Notes: generated by a model not told the origin, from the letters alone. Counted from the first letter of the stretch, positions 52,820 through 63,478 are shown. The stretch is DNA of 64,000 bases from Caldilineaceae bacterium (GCA_026645575.1 JAPKMW010000043.1:17371-81370), one strand, 5' to 3'. Made by a program: numbers and translations.

Positions 52820-54048
52820 GCTGACCTGCCTGCAAAACTTAGGAAGGAGAAGAAGGAAGCGCGTTGCGGCTGGGGCGCCGGCGCTGCCATCACACTTTCA
52901 CCGACCAGCCGTTCGACCAAGGCCATGAGGCGACGCGTCACCAATGTGCGGGCATGGCTCACCACAAAGGGGATGCCGCGGTTAAACGCAAAGGTGACTA
53001 AGGCGCTATCTTCGGGAATGCTGATCGCCACGCTCTCGCGCAATTGATCCTGCACCACCCGTTCATCAATCCCCCCTTGGGCGCCGGCGCGATTCAAGAT
53101 GACATGAATCTTGCCTTCCACCACACTTTCATGACGGAGCGATTGCAACAAGATGCGGGCATCACGTAGGCCGGCAATATCGGAGCCGGTGACCAGCAGG
53201 ATCTCATTCGCTTGCGCCAACATCTCGGAAAGAACGCCGTCAGCATGGGCTGCCGTATCGACAATCACATAGTCGGCGGTCTCTTTTAAAAGATGAATGA
53301 TCTGCGTCCAGACCTCGACCGGCAATTCGATCAGTTGGGTGGGATCCATGGGCGCCGCCAGCAGACGCACACCACTGCCATGACTTTGCAGCAACCCTTG
53401 TAACAGATCCAGGTCGATATTCTCTTCCCCTTCTAAGCTGTTGATCGTATGACGTGGATAGACGTTGAGCAGCAACCCCAGATGCCCTAGGCTATGATGC
53501 GCCTCCACCAGCACAACACTCTTGTTGGTGCGCTGGCGCAGACCGACTGCCAGATTGGCCGCGATGGTGCTACGCCCCACGCCCCCCTTTAAGCTGGTGA
53601 CGACAATGACCTTGCTTTGTCGTTTGACCATACTATGCGTCGCATGACCATGATTGGGCTGATGCACCAGTGCGGTCTGTGAGCCGCGCCCGGCGGCACT
53701 GTTGCGCGCCCGTTCTAAGGTGACAATAAATTGCCTTGGATCGATCGGAAAGGCAATAAAGTTGGCGGCGCCGGCCAGCATGGCGTCTTGCAGTTCGACA
53801 ATCCGTTGGGGGGTGGCCAGAGCAACCAATGGCAGGCCGGGAAAGGTATAGGCCAGTTCTTTAAGCAGCGGAATGGCGTCCGTCACATCCAGGTCTACCA
53901 CGATCATTTCAATGCCCTGATGTTTCATAAGCCAGTCACGCGGGTGGGATTGTCCGATGCAGGCCAGCAACCGCCACCCACGTTCTATCAAAATTTGATC
54001 AACAACTTGTGCGCGATATTCAAAATCGGTAACTATTGCCAGTTGCAT
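52816..54048 (-). CDS. tadZ: TadZ/CpaE-like pilus localisation ATPase
   Basis: From ATG 54048 the protein has 410 residues. A receiver-like N-domain (about 1-120; VVDLD at 50-54, but a classical receiver phospho-site is not assured) is followed by a ParA/MinD-type ATPase with deviant Walker A KGGVGRST (154-161) and VIVDTAAHADG. TadZ places the pilus machine at a cell site. A longer frame extends to 54189 but its first 47 codons are translated from a tandem repeat and are unlikely to be used. It is the first gene of a four-gene coupled run (tadZ, tadV, tadB, then tadC). Confidence 0.92.
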   Translation of the reverse strand: MQLAIVTDFEYRAQVVDQILIERGWRLLACIGQSHPRDWLMKHQGIEMIVVDLDVTDAIPLLKELAYTFPGLPLVALATPQRIVELQDAMLAGAANFIAFPIDPRQFIVTLERARNSAAGRGSQTALVHQPNHGHATHSMVKRQSKVIVVTSLKGGVGRSTIAANLAVGLRQRTNKSVVLVEAHHSLGHLGLLLNVYPRHTINSLEGEENIDLDLLQGLLQSHGSGVRLLAAPMDPTQLIELPVEVWTQIIHLLKETADYVIVDTAAHADGVLSEMLAQANEILLVTGSDIAGLRDARILLQSLRHESVVEGKIHVILNRAGAQGGIDERVVQDQLRESVAISIPEDSALVTFAFNRGIPFVVSHARTLVTRRLMALVERLVGESVMAAPAPQPQRASFFSFLSFAGRSA

Positions 54049-54073
54049 TGTAAAATTTATCCTCTTCTTCGGG

Positions 54074-54132
54074 TTCGTTGGTTGGGTGATTCGTTGGTTG
54101 GGTGATTCGTTGGTTGGGTAATTCGTTGGTTG
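54074..54132. repeat. Tandem 16-base repeat upstream of tadZ
   Basis: The unit TTCGTTGGTTGGGTGA recurs almost four times in direct orientation. An inverted partial copy (AACGAATCACCCAATCAC) lies at about 54224-54241, beyond the hairpin 54133-54215, so the whole 54074-54241 stretch is a nested palindrome between tadZ and cpaB. Confidence 0.85.
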
Positions 54133-54215
54133 GTAACTAGTAAGCCCCCTCCGAGCCGGTCCATGACCGGCGCTTGGGACGCCGGTCATGGACCGGCTCG
54201 GAGCTTAGTAGTTAC
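54133..54215. repeat. Hairpin of the GTAACTACT...AGCCGGTC family
   Basis: Ends GTAACTAGTAAG and CTTAGTAGTTAC and the core CCGAGCCGGTCCATGACCGG match the palindrome at 12730-12790 in both ends and core. It lies between cpaB and tadZ and could terminate the cpaB transcript. Confidence 0.85.
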
Positions 54216-54248
54216 GTCGAAATCAACGAATCACCCAATCACCTAAAC

Positions 54249-55067
54249 TTACGGTAACACACCGCCTACACCACGATTTGCACCAATGCCGTAGCGCTCG
54301 GTCAGGTAAAATTGGTCAACCGGTTGAATATCGGCAATTGTCTCGTCATCGGGGCCACGAAGCGCCAGATCCAACTGGCCGCCAACCCCCAGAACATGGT
54401 GAATGGTCAGGGCATCCTGCGGGTCAATTGCCAACAGGATCGATTGGCCTTCCTCATCAGCAGTGGCGAAGACGCCGCCTTCCGTGCTACCTGTCGCTGC
54501 ATCGGCGCCCTCGCTCAAATTGGCCACGGGCAGGATGATCGCATGAACTTCCAGGTTCTGCAACAGACCGACGCTCGCCGGCATCGGTTTGCTCCCTTGA
54601 TTCCGGGTCATTTCCACTTCAAAGGTTGCCAGGAGATCAATATGATCGCCGGGGCGCACCAGCCGGTTCGCGATCAATTTCGACCCGGTCGGCACGGCTG
54701 CGACAATCTTGCCCTGGGGCACGGAAAGCGCCACTTGTTGCGTGACCACATCGGGCGTTACCATCTGCTGCACCAACAGCGGCTGGTTGGCAAAAACATC
54801 AATGCTTGACATCTTGCCTACAACCTGATCGAGGGTGGTTGCCGCGCCTTCAGGAATGGATTCAACCGGCAACTCCTTAATGGCAACCTCGCTTTCCGAG
54901 ATCGAACGGCGGAAGGGGATATCAACCACAGCCACCACCACTGGACGTGTATTTAAATCTTTTGCCGCAATGGGCGCATTCTGTTGCAACAAGCCAAAGG
55001 TGAGTACACCGGCTAGCCCGGCAAAAACCAAGGCGCCAATCCACCAAAGAAATCCACCACTTTTCAT
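54249..55067 (-). CDS. cpaB: Flp pilus assembly protein CpaB/RcpC
   Basis: The 272-residue protein starts at ATG 55067 after GAGGAGG. It has one N-terminal membrane helix (about 8-27) and a SAF domain (about 43-105) with VVAVVDIPFRRSISESEVAI and FANQPLLVQQMV. A second half matches the RcpC/CpaB C-domain (VPTGSKLIANRLVRPGDHID). In diderms CpaB works with the secretin; no secretin gene is present here. It stands apart, flanked by repeats on both sides. Confidence 0.92.
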   Translation of the reverse strand: MKSGGFLWWIGALVFAGLAGVLTFGLLQQNAPIAAKDLNTRPVVVAVVDIPFRRSISESEVAIKELPVESIPEGAATTLDQVVGKMSSIDVFANQPLLVQQMVTPDVVTQQVALSVPQGKIVAAVPTGSKLIANRLVRPGDHIDLLATFEVEMTRNQGSKPMPASVGLLQNLEVHAIILPVANLSEGADAATGSTEGGVFATADEEGQSILLAIDPQDALTIHHVLGVGGQLDLALRGPDDETIADIQPVDQFYLTERYGIGANRGVGGVLP

Positions 55068-55110
55068 TCTGTCCTCCTCTTTCAGTTTTCAGGTAATCTG
55101 TTTGTTGGTT

Positions 55111-55241
55111 AGGGTTCGTAAATTAATAACCTGGTACACCGCTCTCTGCACGCCTAGAAGGCAACCGGTGACTCGCCGGGGGCGGTTGCGGGTCCGTGAC
55201 TCGCAGAGAGCGGTTCAACCTATTAATTTACGGACCCTTAG
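55111..55241. repeat. Long nested inverted repeat, GCGAGTC...GACTCGC family
   Basis: Outer ends TTAGGGTTCGTAAATTAATA and TTAATTTACGGACCCTTA pair, and an inner CCGCTCTCTGC...GCAGAGAGCGG stem encloses a GTGACTCGC core. It is the longest member of the family found at 7589, 26006 and 32757 and shows what the full-length element may look like. Confidence 0.8.
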
Positions 55242-55476
55242 CTCTGTTGGAAACAACTAGCTGTCGTCAACGAACAAACCAACTTTCTCGCTAAGTCCAG
55301 TTCACAAATTGTTACTTTGGTTAAGGTTTCTTAATCAAGATAAAATTATCATATTTCTTTACGCTAGAGCATTACAGAACCCTGTCCATTCCAGGTTGGC
55401 TCTTAGTCCGGTAGCGCTATTTGCTTCGCCATGCCGCTTTATGATCACCACCGAGCAGGAAATACGGCGACAACGA

Positions 55477-55532
55477 TGAAGAAAAATGCGCAGCCTGACA
55501 GGCAACCTGTCGGGACTGCGCATTTTTCTTCA
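55477..55532 (-). terminator. Terminator-like hairpin after the giant TadG gene
   Basis: A near-perfect stem (TGAAGAAAAATGCGCAG and complement, inner CCTGACAGG/CCTGTCGG) ends in an A/T-rich base on both sides. It is about 110 bases downstream of the gene ending at 55645, on the minus strand. Confidence 0.75.
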
Positions 55533-55535
55533 AGG

Positions 55536-55602
55536 GGTAACGACTACCCCCTCCCTAACCCTCCCCAAACTGGGGAGGGTTAGGGAGGGGGTAGTCGTTA
55601 CC
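55536..55602. repeat. CCCCTCCCTAACCCTCCCC palindrome with GTAACNACT ends
   Basis: Arms GGTAACGACTACCCCCTCCC and complement pair across AAACTG. A related CCCCTCCC arm is at 63299-63437. A further GAGTAGTTAC word follows at 55604-55613. Confidence 0.8.
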
Positions 55603-55644
55603 TGAGTAGTTACTCAAGGGGTTAAAAATCAGGGGGACGGTTCC

Positions 55645-58600
55645 TTATTTCAGGCGAATTCCACGTAAGCCATAATCTTCGCCATCGGGATCAGTCTCAC
55701 CCCGATCCAGCGAAAGTCTGAACTCGCCTTGGATCCAGGCGGGTAGATCGCCAAGTTCATAATCCGTCATAGTGAATTTGGCAAAGCCGCAGATCTGGTA
55801 GCCATCATCCTGGTTGCCATCCCCATAGAGTACCACGGTCATTGGTGTGTCCAGCCAGGCATCCAGGGCGTTCGCCACAGCTTGTACATGTTTGACTTCA
55901 GGGCCGGCAGCCACCGTATCGCCCACTGACCACATGCCACTGCGGCCCGGATTGGCGATGTCATCGGCCAACTCACTGTTGGAAGCCGGATCGTCATCAT
56001 CCCAGTCCACCCAAGCCAGTTTACAGGACGTACTGCCATCGTCGTCGCCACCGTCATCTTCACAGAGGGCGCCAATGTTGCCGCTAAAGGTCGGTTGATG
56101 CACTTCAGCGGTGGTGGTCAGTGACCTGACGGCCACGGAGCCATCCAGGTTACCGGCCGCGGTGACAGCCGCATAGGGAGCCAACAGGGCGCCCATGAAG
56201 TTATAGGACCCCATGTTGATGCTGGTCGCTTCTGGGAAGTTCCAGATGACATTGCCCCGCCAGTTGGTGCTGTTGAAGCTGCCAACCATGTTGCCGCTGG
56301 TCCAGTTGACGCTGCCGCCAGTGACATTGATCACGATGGCGCTGGCGCCACCGGGAATCAACTCGATCTGGGCAATGGCGCCGCCAAAGATGTCAGCGCC
56401 GGCCACCTGGAAGACGGCAACGCCATCATCCGTGGTCTCCGTCACCTGGAATTTGGCTGCATTGCCGGCAATGGTGACGCCATTGTTAGCCGTTTGTGAA
56501 GCCAAGTTGGCGGACGCTTCCTGCAACTTGCTGGTGATCGGCCCATTGGAGAGCGAGGTGTCTGCGATCAAGGAGCCACCGCCATTGTAGTTGATGATAC
56601 GGCCATTACTGCTGCCGCCCAGGCGTAGGCTGCCCGCATTCAGATTGATCGGGTTGCCGGCCACAATGTCGCCGACAACCACTAGCATCGCCTCAGTGGA
56701 TCCCACGCCATTCGTATTGATGGCGAAGTTAGCCGAGCTGCTGCTGACCAGGCTGCCGCCGACAAAGGTGCGGTTCTCCACATCCGAGCTGGTCGAGAGA
56801 TCATTTAACACGATGAGCGAATAGCGTTCCATATAGCCGGCCACCTCATCCAGTACGCAGGTGTCTGAAGACGGCGTAGGCGTCACCGGTGGCGGCGTCA
56901 CCTCGTAGGGGGTCGAGGTTTCCGTGGGCGTCGGTGAGGGGGTCGGCGTTTGTGTTGGCGTTCCGGTGGGGGTGGCGGTCTGCGTTGGTGTCGCCGTGGC
57001 CGTAGCCGTTGGCAGCAAGGTTGGCGTGCGCGTGGCTGTAGCTGTAGCTGTAGCGGTGGCTGTAGCTGTAGCGGTGGCTGTACGGGTCGCTGTGGCAGTC
57101 GGCGTCGGCGTCGGCGATTGGCTACACTGGGGGGCATAGCCCAGGAAGGTCGCCGTAATCCGGTTTTGGTTCGGCAACGCATAGTCGGTAATACGCACGA
57201 CGGCGAAGTTCACGACGCGGTAGAGCGAGTTGTTACCGTTGCCGGTAGCCTGATCCCAGACCGGCACCGTGATGTCAATGGTCTTTAAGGTATCCAGGGC
57301 ATTGCGCACCGAACTGGCATTGGAAACGCCGGGGCTGCCCTGCACCCAATCGCCGATGGTAATCCAATAATCGGATGAATCATAGGGATTGACATAGGTG
57401 TCGCTATCGCCCGGCGGCGTCAAACTGGTCGCCAGGGTCGGCACATTAGGCGAACCGGCCCAGGTGAGCCAGCCAAAGTTGCCGGACTGGACACCGTTCC
57501 AAATGTCACCCAGGCTGGCGCCGACGGTGGCGCCATTGAGCGTTTGCGAACTAAGCGCAATTGGATAGAGATTACAGGTTACGGTTGACGGTGTTGGCTG
57601 TAACGTCGGTCCGGTCGTCGGCGTGCTGGTTTGCGTTGCCGTGGCGGTTCGGGTGGCCGTTGCCGTTACGGTTGGCGTGCGTGTTGCCGTTGGTGTTGCT
57701 GTCGGCATGGGGGTAGCCGTTGGCACCAACACGGATGTCGGCGTCGAGGTCGCGGTTGGCGTAACGCCGGTGAGACAAAACGCATCCACTTTGGCCCAGT
57801 CCACGCTGTTGGCGCGAATCGCCACCCGCATCTTGGTTGTGCCTGCCGGCGCCGCACCTAAAGACAGTGAATAGGGGCCGCCAAAGAAATTCGTGATGTC
57901 AACGTCTATGCTAATGGTGTGCAGAGCGGATGAGGCCAGCACCGTGTCACTTGCATTCAAATATTGCAATTGTACCGTCTGGTAGCCTGGCACATGTGTC
58001 GACGAATAGAAGCTCACCTGAAAGGTACTGCCGAGGGAAGCCGTCACATCCTGATACATCGTGCCGCTGCCGGAAACATAGCCATACTTTGTGCCCTGCG
58101 GAATGATAAAGCCATGATTCCCAGTGCCGGTGGCGTTTGTCCAGTTGACGGTCCCCGACTCAAAGCTCGGATTCAACAGCAGGTTGCTCGGGCAGTAGTT
58201 GCTCGTTAGGGTTGGCGCGGCTGTTGGCAGTGGGGTAGTGGTTTGCGTTGGTGTGCGCGTGGCCGTGGCCGTCCGTGTCGGCGTGCGCGTTACAGTGGCT
58301 GTCGGCGTCGCTGTCGGTCGCGGACATTTGGCGCTTGTGATATTGCTGCTGTTCGTCGTCACCTTGATGGTCATGTGATCATCATAGTTGGCTTCGCCGT
58401 TGCGCACCAGATAGATGCGATATTCACCACGACCGCCATTCCCAGTGCCGCTGGCCCGATCCGCACTGGTCATCGTCACCGTCGTGCCGGCGTTGAAGCT
58501 ACTCAAGCGCCAGTTGGTCGGATTGGTCGGGTCGTTGGCCCCGGCAGCCGTATAGGTGAAGTAAAGATCGCTCCAATTCACAGTGTTGTACTGGAGGGCG

Positions 58601-60591
58601 CTATCCTTATAGCGGACATAGTCACGGATGTTAAAGGATTCGCCAACCTTCACCTCCAGATTATAGGTGCAGAACTCCACTTCCGGCACCGCCACAAAGG
58701 ACAAAGCCGAACGGGCGTTGATCGGCGCCGCCAACTGTGGCGCAGCCGGCGCGGCCAAGACGACCGGCGCCGCCGCAAAGGGCATCGCCACCGACGGGAC
58801 GGTGAGACCCGCCCCGGACAAGGGCGAAGCGCCACTGGTGACCTCTTGCAGCGTTGGCAGATTGAGCGATGAAAGCGAGACCGAAGTGGCGACCGCTAAG
58901 AGCGGCGACATGACTGGCTCTTTCGCCGCCAGATCGTTGCCAGCGCCGGGGCGTGCCGCAAAGGCCGGCATTTCGGTCGCGCCATAGGTGGTGCAAGACA
59001 TACCGTTCACGGTGAAGTTGATCGGCTCGAAGTTTACCCCACTATAGCTGGCCTGGAAGCCAAAGGATGCTTTTTTGTTGTTGTCGACTATGCCGTTCCA
59101 ATTTGCGTTGGTCACTTGCACATTTTTGCCACTCTGGGTGACAACACCGTTCCAAAGATTGGTAATCGTCTGATCACCACTAAAGGTCCAGGCAATGGTC
59201 CAGCCATTCATGGTCACGCCCGTTTTGTTGTGGATTTCAACATCAGCGGTAAAGCCTGTACCCCAATCGTCCTTTGTTTTATACTTGACACGACAATCGC
59301 CATTGCCGGTCGTCGTCGGGGTAGCGGTTGGCGCGATGGTTGTGGCCGTTGGTGCGGCGGTGGTAGCTGTGGCCGTCGGCGCAATCGGGGTTGCGGTCGC
59401 GGTGGCGCCGGGCAGCAGGGTGGCTGTCGGCTCTTCAGTGGGCGTGGCTGTCGGCTCAGTCTCCTCTTCTTCTTTGAGGATCAAGATCATGTGGTTGGTC
59501 GCTTCGTCGATGGTGGTGGCGAGCGTTACCCCGGTGTTGGGCTGCTGTAGCACTTCCAATGACAGATAGCCTGCGGCGCCAAGGGTGTTTTGGGGGTTCT
59601 TCTGGTGGGCATCGGTGCCAACCTGGAAGGCGGCGCCCCGGCGGGTGACCTTGATGACCGCGCCGGCAAAACGGGTCTGGGGCAGCCCATTCAGGGTGCC
59701 TTCTGCCGTTGTATAGTAATGCCAACCACTGGTGTCGGGACAAGGTCCGTCACACAAAGGGCTATCACTGTCGGGGACAGTGGAAGTGCGTCCGTCAAAG
59801 GTCATATCGACCAAAAAGCCGTCACCGTTGATGTTGGCGACCCAATGCAAGCTGCGCGCCGTACCCTCGCCATATTCGGTGAAGGTGCCGGTGTCGCCAT
59901 AGGTGTAGAACATGTTGTAGGGTCGGTTGGCAGTGGTGCTGGGGTAGGCTGGGTCAATGCCGGCCAGATCCATGCTGAAGTCGATCCCGCTCTCTTTGAC
60001 ATTGTCGATCTGGTAGATGCCAGAGACGATCTCGCCAAAATCGTCTTGGTCAACCGCAACCGGGAAGCTCTCGAAATTCAGACAATCACAACCATTGATG
60101 GCCAAGGGCACCAAATTATCTACAGAGACAATTGATTCGTACCCCGCCTTGGAAGCGCCGCTGGAGCGGAGCGTGTCATAGCCTAAAATGCGGGCAAAAT
60201 AGGGTTCGTAGTCATTGGCAACAGTGACATCAATATCTTTGCCGTCATTAATATACTCCCAAGTCACCTCTACCTTGTCAGCATCGGGCGCAATAATGCT
60301 CTTACCATCTTCGCTCCGGCTCCAGCTAACGCCGCCGACGCCATTGGCCAGGGCAAAGGAGCGCACTTCACTTTCAATCTCGGCGCTACTACCCTCTAGC
60401 GCAAGAACACGCGCACCGGCCATTGCAGCAGCATCGGCGGCGGTTTGCATATTTCGTCGTTGTAAGTAAGCGTTGCTGCCGTCCAGGGCAACCGCGCCCA
60501 TAGCGAGCAAGATAAAGATGACCAGCGCAAAGTAGAGTGCGGCTGACCCTTTCTCACGTCGCCAAAGCTGTTTTAGTTTTCTCGCTATCAT
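55645..60591 (-). CDS. Giant TadG-like pilus protein with CBM2-like, jelly-roll and choice-of-anchor A domains
   Basis: ATG 60591 after AAGGAG gives 1648 residues. The N-terminus is the TadG/TadE pseudopilin-like segment: [19 protein letters not shown] (14-32) and [20 protein letters not shown]. To about residue 400 it matches the next gene's product. Then come a Thr-Pro linker, a CBM2-like cellulose-binding domain (about 430-535; [25 protein letters not shown]), an unrecognised domain, a jelly-roll domain ([13 protein letters not shown]), a TATATATA linker, a segment matching the paralogue again, a choice-of-anchor A domain (about 1255-1500), and a shared C-terminus ending GLRGIRLK. The start is confirmed against a longer frame to 60714, which has no ribosome site. 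Confidence 0.88.
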   Translation of the reverse strand: MIARKLKQLWRREKGSAALYFALVIFILLAMGAVALDGSNAYLQRRNMQTAADAAAMAGARVLALEGSSAEIESEVRSFALANGVGGVSWSRSEDGKSIIAPDADKVEVTWEYINDGKDIDVTVANDYEPYFARILGYDTLRSSGASKAGYESIVSVDNLVPLAINGCDCLNFESFPVAVDQDDFGEIVSGIYQIDNVKESGIDFSMDLAGIDPAYPSTTANRPYNMFYTYGDTGTFTEYGEGTARSLHWVANINGDGFLVDMTFDGRTSTVPDSDSPLCDGPCPDTSGWHYYTTAEGTLNGLPQTRFAGAVIKVTRRGAAFQVGTDAHQKNPQNTLGAAGYLSLEVLQQPNTGVTLATTIDEATNHMILILKEEEETEPTATPTEEPTATLLPGATATATPIAPTATATTAAPTATTIAPTATPTTTGNGDCRVKYKTKDDWGTGFTADVEIHNKTGVTMNGWTIAWTFSGDQTITNLWNGVVTQSGKNVQVTNANWNGIVDNNKKASFGFQASYSGVNFEPINFTVNGMSCTTYGATEMPAFAARPGAGNDLAAKEPVMSPLLAVATSVSLSSLNLPTLQEVTSGASPLSGAGLTVPSVAMPFAAAPVVLAAPAAPQLAAPINARSALSFVAVPEVEFCTYNLEVKVGESFNIRDYVRYKDSALQYNTVNWSDLYFTYTAAGANDPTNPTNWRLSSFNAGTTVTMTSADRASGTGNGGRGEYRIYLVRNGEANYDDHMTIKVTTNSSNITSAKCPRPTATPTATVTRTPTRTATATRTPTQTTTPLPTAAPTLTSNYCPSNLLLNPSFESGTVNWTNATGTGNHGFIIPQGTKYGYVSGSGTMYQDVTASLGSTFQVSFYSSTHVPGYQTVQLQYLNASDTVLASSALHTISIDVDITNFFGGPYSLSLGAAPAGTTKMRVAIRANSVDWAKVDAFCLTGVTPTATSTPTSVLVPTATPMPTATPTATRTPTVTATATRTATATQTSTPTTGPTLQPTPSTVTCNLYPIALSSQTLNGATVGASLGDIWNGVQSGNFGWLTWAGSPNVPTLATSLTPPGDSDTYVNPYDSSDYWITIGDWVQGSPGVSNASSVRNALDTLKTIDITVPVWDQATGNGNNSLYRVVNFAVVRITDYALPNQNRITATFLGYAPQCSQSPTPTPTATATRTATATATATATATATATRTPTLLPTATATATPTQTATPTGTPTQTPTPSPTPTETSTPYEVTPPPVTPTPSSDTCVLDEVAGYMERYSLIVLNDLSTSSDVENRTFVGGSLVSSSSANFAINTNGVGSTEAMLVVVGDIVAGNPINLNAGSLRLGGSSNGRIINYNGGGSLIADTSLSNGPITSKLQEASANLASQTANNGVTIAGNAAKFQVTETTDDGVAVFQVAGADIFGGAIAQIELIPGGASAIVINVTGGSVNWTSGNMVGSFNSTNWRGNVIWNFPEATSINMGSYNFMGALLAPYAAVTAAGNLDGSVAVRSLTTTAEVHQPTFSGNIGALCEDDGGDDDGSTSCKLAWVDWDDDDPASNSELADDIANPGRSGMWSVGDTVAAGPEVKHVQAVANALDAWLDTPMTVVLYGDGNQDDGYQICGFAKFTMTDYELGDLPAWIQGEFRLSLDRGETDPDGEDYGLRGIRLK
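57031..57086. repeat. Hexamer microsatellite inside the giant TadG gene
   Basis: GCTGTA and GCGGTG hexamers alternate for about 50 bases and encode alternating Thr-Ala on the minus strand. Length change in steps of six would stretch or shorten a surface linker without a frameshift. Confidence 0.8.
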
Positions 60592-60615
60592 AAGTTTCTC
60601 CTTGCAGTAGGAACC

Positions 60616-60716
60616 GATTGATCGCAGGCTGCCAGCCCTTGTTGCTGTTGTCGGCGCCTTGCCAATGTTGACAAGGCGCCGACTGCAGGTATGTAGGTAG
60701 ACAGCAGCGATCAATC
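60616..60716. repeat. Nested hairpin between the two TadG-like genes
   Basis: An outer GATTGATCG/CGATCAATC pair (60616-60624, 60708-60716) encloses a perfect 12-base inner stem GTCGGCGCCTTG/CAAGGCGCCGAC (60650-60661, 60672-60683). It may attenuate or process the operon mRNA. Confidence 0.7.
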
Positions 60717-60725
60717 AGGCTACCC

Positions 60726-62729
60726 TTACTGGAAGCGAATGCCGCGTAAGCCGTAATCAGGTGCATCGGGATCGGTCTCCCCACGGGTTACACCAAGGGT
60801 AAACTGCCCTTGTAACCACTGGGGCAACGATGCAAAGTCATAGTCGGTCATAGTGAACTGGGCAAAGCCGCAGATCTGATACCCATTCTCCTGATCACCA
60901 TCATCATACATAGCGATCAAGGCCGGTTTATTCAACCATTGTTCCAGGGCATCGGTCACCTGTTTCACATTTTCCACATTCGGGCCGGCCGGCACCGTAT
61001 CCCCTACTTCCACAAAGCCACTCAGGCTGGGGTTGTTCAGATAGCCGGCTAACTCGCCATTGGAGGCGATCCCACCATTCCAATCCAACCAGGCTACCTG
61101 GCAAGGCTCACCATCGACCGGCGGCGGCGGCGGCGGGTAGACGAAGGTCGTACAGGTCGTGTTATAGCCCAGGAAGTTGGCCGTAATGCGATTCTCGTTG
61201 GGCAAGCGATAGTCCGTAATGCGAACGTTGGCAAAGGCGGCCACGCGATAGTTCAAGTTGTTGCCGGTGCCGGTTGATTGATCCCAAACCGGCACAGTAA
61301 TGTCGTATTGCATCAACTCATCTAAGGCGGCGCGTACACTGCTAGCATTGGAAACGCCCGGACTGCCCTGCACCCAGTCGCCGACCGTCACATTGGTGTC
61401 ACTGCTGTCATTGGGGTTGACATAGGTGTCGCTGTCGCCGGGCGGGGTCAAACTGGTGGCCAACGTTGGCACATTGGGGGAACCAAACCAGGTCAACCAA
61501 CCGAAATTACCAGTGCCGGCCCCATTGTAAATATCACCCAGCGCAGCGCCAGCCGCTTTGCCGTTCAGCGTTGACGTGTGCAAGGCAATTGGGTAGAGAT
61601 CACAGGTCTGTTCGACGCCGTCACTATTGAGGGTCATCTCGACGCGACTCGCTTGGGTGCTGGTCTGTAAGGTAATACCGTTGGGTTGCTGTACTACCTC
61701 CAAGGTGAGACTGCCGCCGGCGCCAAATTTTCCCGTAGGGCTTTTCTGGTGTGCGTCAGTGCCAACCTGGAAGGCCGCATCTCGGCGGGTGACATTGATG
61801 ACGGCGCCGGCATAGCGTTGGCCGCTTACGCCGGTTAAGGTGCCGCTGGTCGCCGTGTAATACTGCCAATCACCGGTCGAGCAACTGCCGGCGCAATTGG
61901 GGCTTTGATTGTCTGGAGCGCTGGTGGTTTGCCCGCTAAAGAGTAATGCAACGTCAAAGCCATCACCGTTGACATTTGTCACCGTCTGCTCCAGCAGGGC
62001 TGTCCCGTCGCCGTAGACGGTAAAGGTGCCGGCGCCATCCTTGTCGGAGAACATGTAATAGGCGCGATTGGCAGCGCCACTGGGATAGGCCGGGTCCAGC
62101 CCTTCTAAGTAAAGGGTGTAGTTTACGGAGTTCTCCGTAGCATTCCCCACCTGATAAATGGTGAGAACCGCTGGCGCAAAGTCCTCTTCATCAATCGAGA
62201 CCGGCATCTCATCAAAATCGACACAATCACAGCCATTGATGGTAAGCGGGATCAAGTTATCAACTGTGATAATGGGTTCATGGGCGACGTCGGCGCTGGC
62301 CGTGGCCGTAATCGTGTCATAGCCCAGAATACGCGCAAAGAAGGTGGGGCTGTCATTGGCAATCGCCACATCGACCCCTTTTTGGTCGTGGGTATAGCTC
62401 CAGGTCACATTTAACTGACTGTTGCCGGCAAATTGTACATTATCGCCGTCACGGCTCCAGGCCAAATTACCGGCGCCATTGGCAACGGCGAGGCCTTCCA
62501 CCTGGGCAGTAATGTCATCGGCATCGCCGCCCAGGGCTAAAATGCGAGTGCCGGCCAAGGCGGCCGCATCTGCGGCGGTCTGCATGCGGCGCCGCTCCAG
62601 ATAGGCATTGCTGCCATCCAGGGCAATGGCGCCCATCCCAAGCAGGATAAAGAGGACGAGGGCTAGGTATAAAGCGGAAACCCCCTTCTCTTCCTGCCAA
62701 CAGCGTTTTACGGCATGATATATTGTCAT
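60726..62729 (-). CDS. TadG-like pilus protein
   Basis: ATG 62729 gives 667 residues; a TTG-started frame to 62774 spans the only good ribosome sequence (AAGGAAGGAG) and is less likely. The N-terminal anchor is KGVSALYLALVLFILLGMG with [21 protein letters not shown] Cys-rich INGCDCVDF loop, a beta-rich middle with [20 protein letters not shown], a polyproline bridge and a domain ending GLRGIRFQ follow. All of these segments are found in the giant paralogue, which contains two extra blocks. It probably forms a minor pilin or tip/anchor protein on the cell surface. Confidence 0.88.
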   Translation of the reverse strand: MTIYHAVKRCWQEEKGVSALYLALVLFILLGMGAIALDGSNAYLERRRMQTAADAAALAGTRILALGGDADDITAQVEGLAVANGAGNLAWSRDGDNVQFAGNSQLNVTWSYTHDQKGVDVAIANDSPTFFARILGYDTITATASADVAHEPIITVDNLIPLTINGCDCVDFDEMPVSIDEEDFAPAVLTIYQVGNATENSVNYTLYLEGLDPAYPSGAANRAYYMFSDKDGAGTFTVYGDGTALLEQTVTNVNGDGFDVALLFSGQTTSAPDNQSPNCAGSCSTGDWQYYTATSGTLTGVSGQRYAGAVINVTRRDAAFQVGTDAHQKSPTGKFGAGGSLTLEVVQQPNGITLQTSTQASRVEMTLNSDGVEQTCDLYPIALHTSTLNGKAAGAALGDIYNGAGTGNFGWLTWFGSPNVPTLATSLTPPGDSDTYVNPNDSSDTNVTVGDWVQGSPGVSNASSVRAALDELMQYDITVPVWDQSTGTGNNLNYRVAAFANVRITDYRLPNENRITANFLGYNTTCTTFVYPPPPPPVDGEPCQVAWLDWNGGIASNGELAGYLNNPSLSGFVEVGDTVPAGPNVENVKQVTDALEQWLNKPALIAMYDDGDQENGYQICGFAQFTMTDYDFASLPQWLQGQFTLGVTRGETDPDAPDYGLRGIRFQ

Positions 62730-62844
62730 TTTTTGTATATAGCTCCTTCCTTTTCTCTCGATGAACTGCCGCAAGCGGGAATAGGTTGCAATACCATTGG
62801 TGATTATCCTAGGGATAGCGGGATGAGGCGCGGCGCTACCCCGT

Positions 62845-63273
62845 TTACGGGAGGATGCGCATGGTATGTTCTGTACGGATGGTTAGGGTTGAAAAATTGG
62901 TGGCGGCCCCAAAGAGCAGCTCATAAGGGTACTCGATCTTTAGCGTGACCAGATCACCCCCTACATAAGCCGCCTGATTGGGTTCGCGTGTAATGATCAC
63001 ATCGGCAGTGGTTAACCCAATCTGATTGAGTTCACTCTCGATGCGATTATTCATGCCATCTAGATCATCACGGGTATTGGCCAACCAAACTACCCCTTCA
63101 CGCGTGGCATTCAGCATTCCGATATACGTATTGAACCCCCGCCCCATATCAACCATACCGAGTAAGATGAGGAGGAAGACCGGCAAGATGAGCGCAAATT
63201 CAGCCAGACTGATTCCTTCCTGGCGGCGGAAGATTGTCGTGAGTCGTGCTGTAAACATAGATCGTAGCTTCAT
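62845..63273 (-). CDS. tadE: TadE-like pseudopilin
   Basis: From ATG 63273 there are 142 residues. The TadE signature is QEGISLAEFALILPVFLLIL (about residues 18-37), with the Glu that follows the prepilin cut, then VDMGRGFNTYIGMLNATREG. The rest is a beta-rich external part. A TTG-started frame to 63303 is possible. It is the first gene of the TadE-TadG-TadG group, whose upstream boundary is the flp terminator and the 63299-63437 repeat. Confidence 0.92.
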   Translation of the reverse strand: MKLRSMFTARLTTIFRRQEGISLAEFALILPVFLLILLGMVDMGRGFNTYIGMLNATREGVVWLANTRDDLDGMNNRIESELNQIGLTTADVIITREPNQAAYVGGDLVTLKIEYPYELLFGAATNFSTLTIRTEHTMRILP

Positions 63274-63298
63274 AGCTGTTGCACTTTCTTTCAACCTC

Positions 63299-63437
63299 AG
63301 CAACTACTAACCCCTCCCTACCCCTCCCCAGCTTGGGGAGGGAACCGTGGTGTTTGCAACAGTTCTTCCCCCAAGCGTTCGACTGAGCTCACGCCGAAGT
63401 CTGGGGGAGGTTAGGAGGGGATGGCTTGGTAGTTACC
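63299..63437. repeat. Composite palindromic repeat (CCCCTCCC / TTCGACTGAGCTCAC)
   Basis: The left arm AGCAACTACTAACCCCTCCC pairs imperfectly with the right end GGAGGGGATGGCTTGGTAGTTAC (ends GTAACTAC-like). Inside are TTGGGGAGGG and a GTTCGACTGAGCTCACGCC word related to the TCGAAGGG word at 3439. Confidence 0.7.
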
Positions 63438-63478
63438 AACCTCAGCCTAAACTAGAGCAGTGACTGGTTATCTCTGGT

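Larger units (their letters stand above)
55068..55644. other. Non-coding gap between cpaB and the giant TadG gene
   Basis: No gene is seen. It holds three palindromic elements (55111-55241, 55477-55532, 55536-55602), and an AT-rich stretch at about 55318-55370 that on the minus strand contains TATGATAAT, a possible -10 box for cpaB. The -35 side is not convincing. Confidence 0.6.

Noticed and set aside
54074..54132. Direct repeats that might suggest a CRISPR array
   Set aside because: The 16-base units are adjacent with no spacers, and no cas genes are present.
52816..54189. Longer TadZ start at 54189
   Set aside because: The added 47 codons are translated from a tandem repeat and a better family start is ATG 54048.
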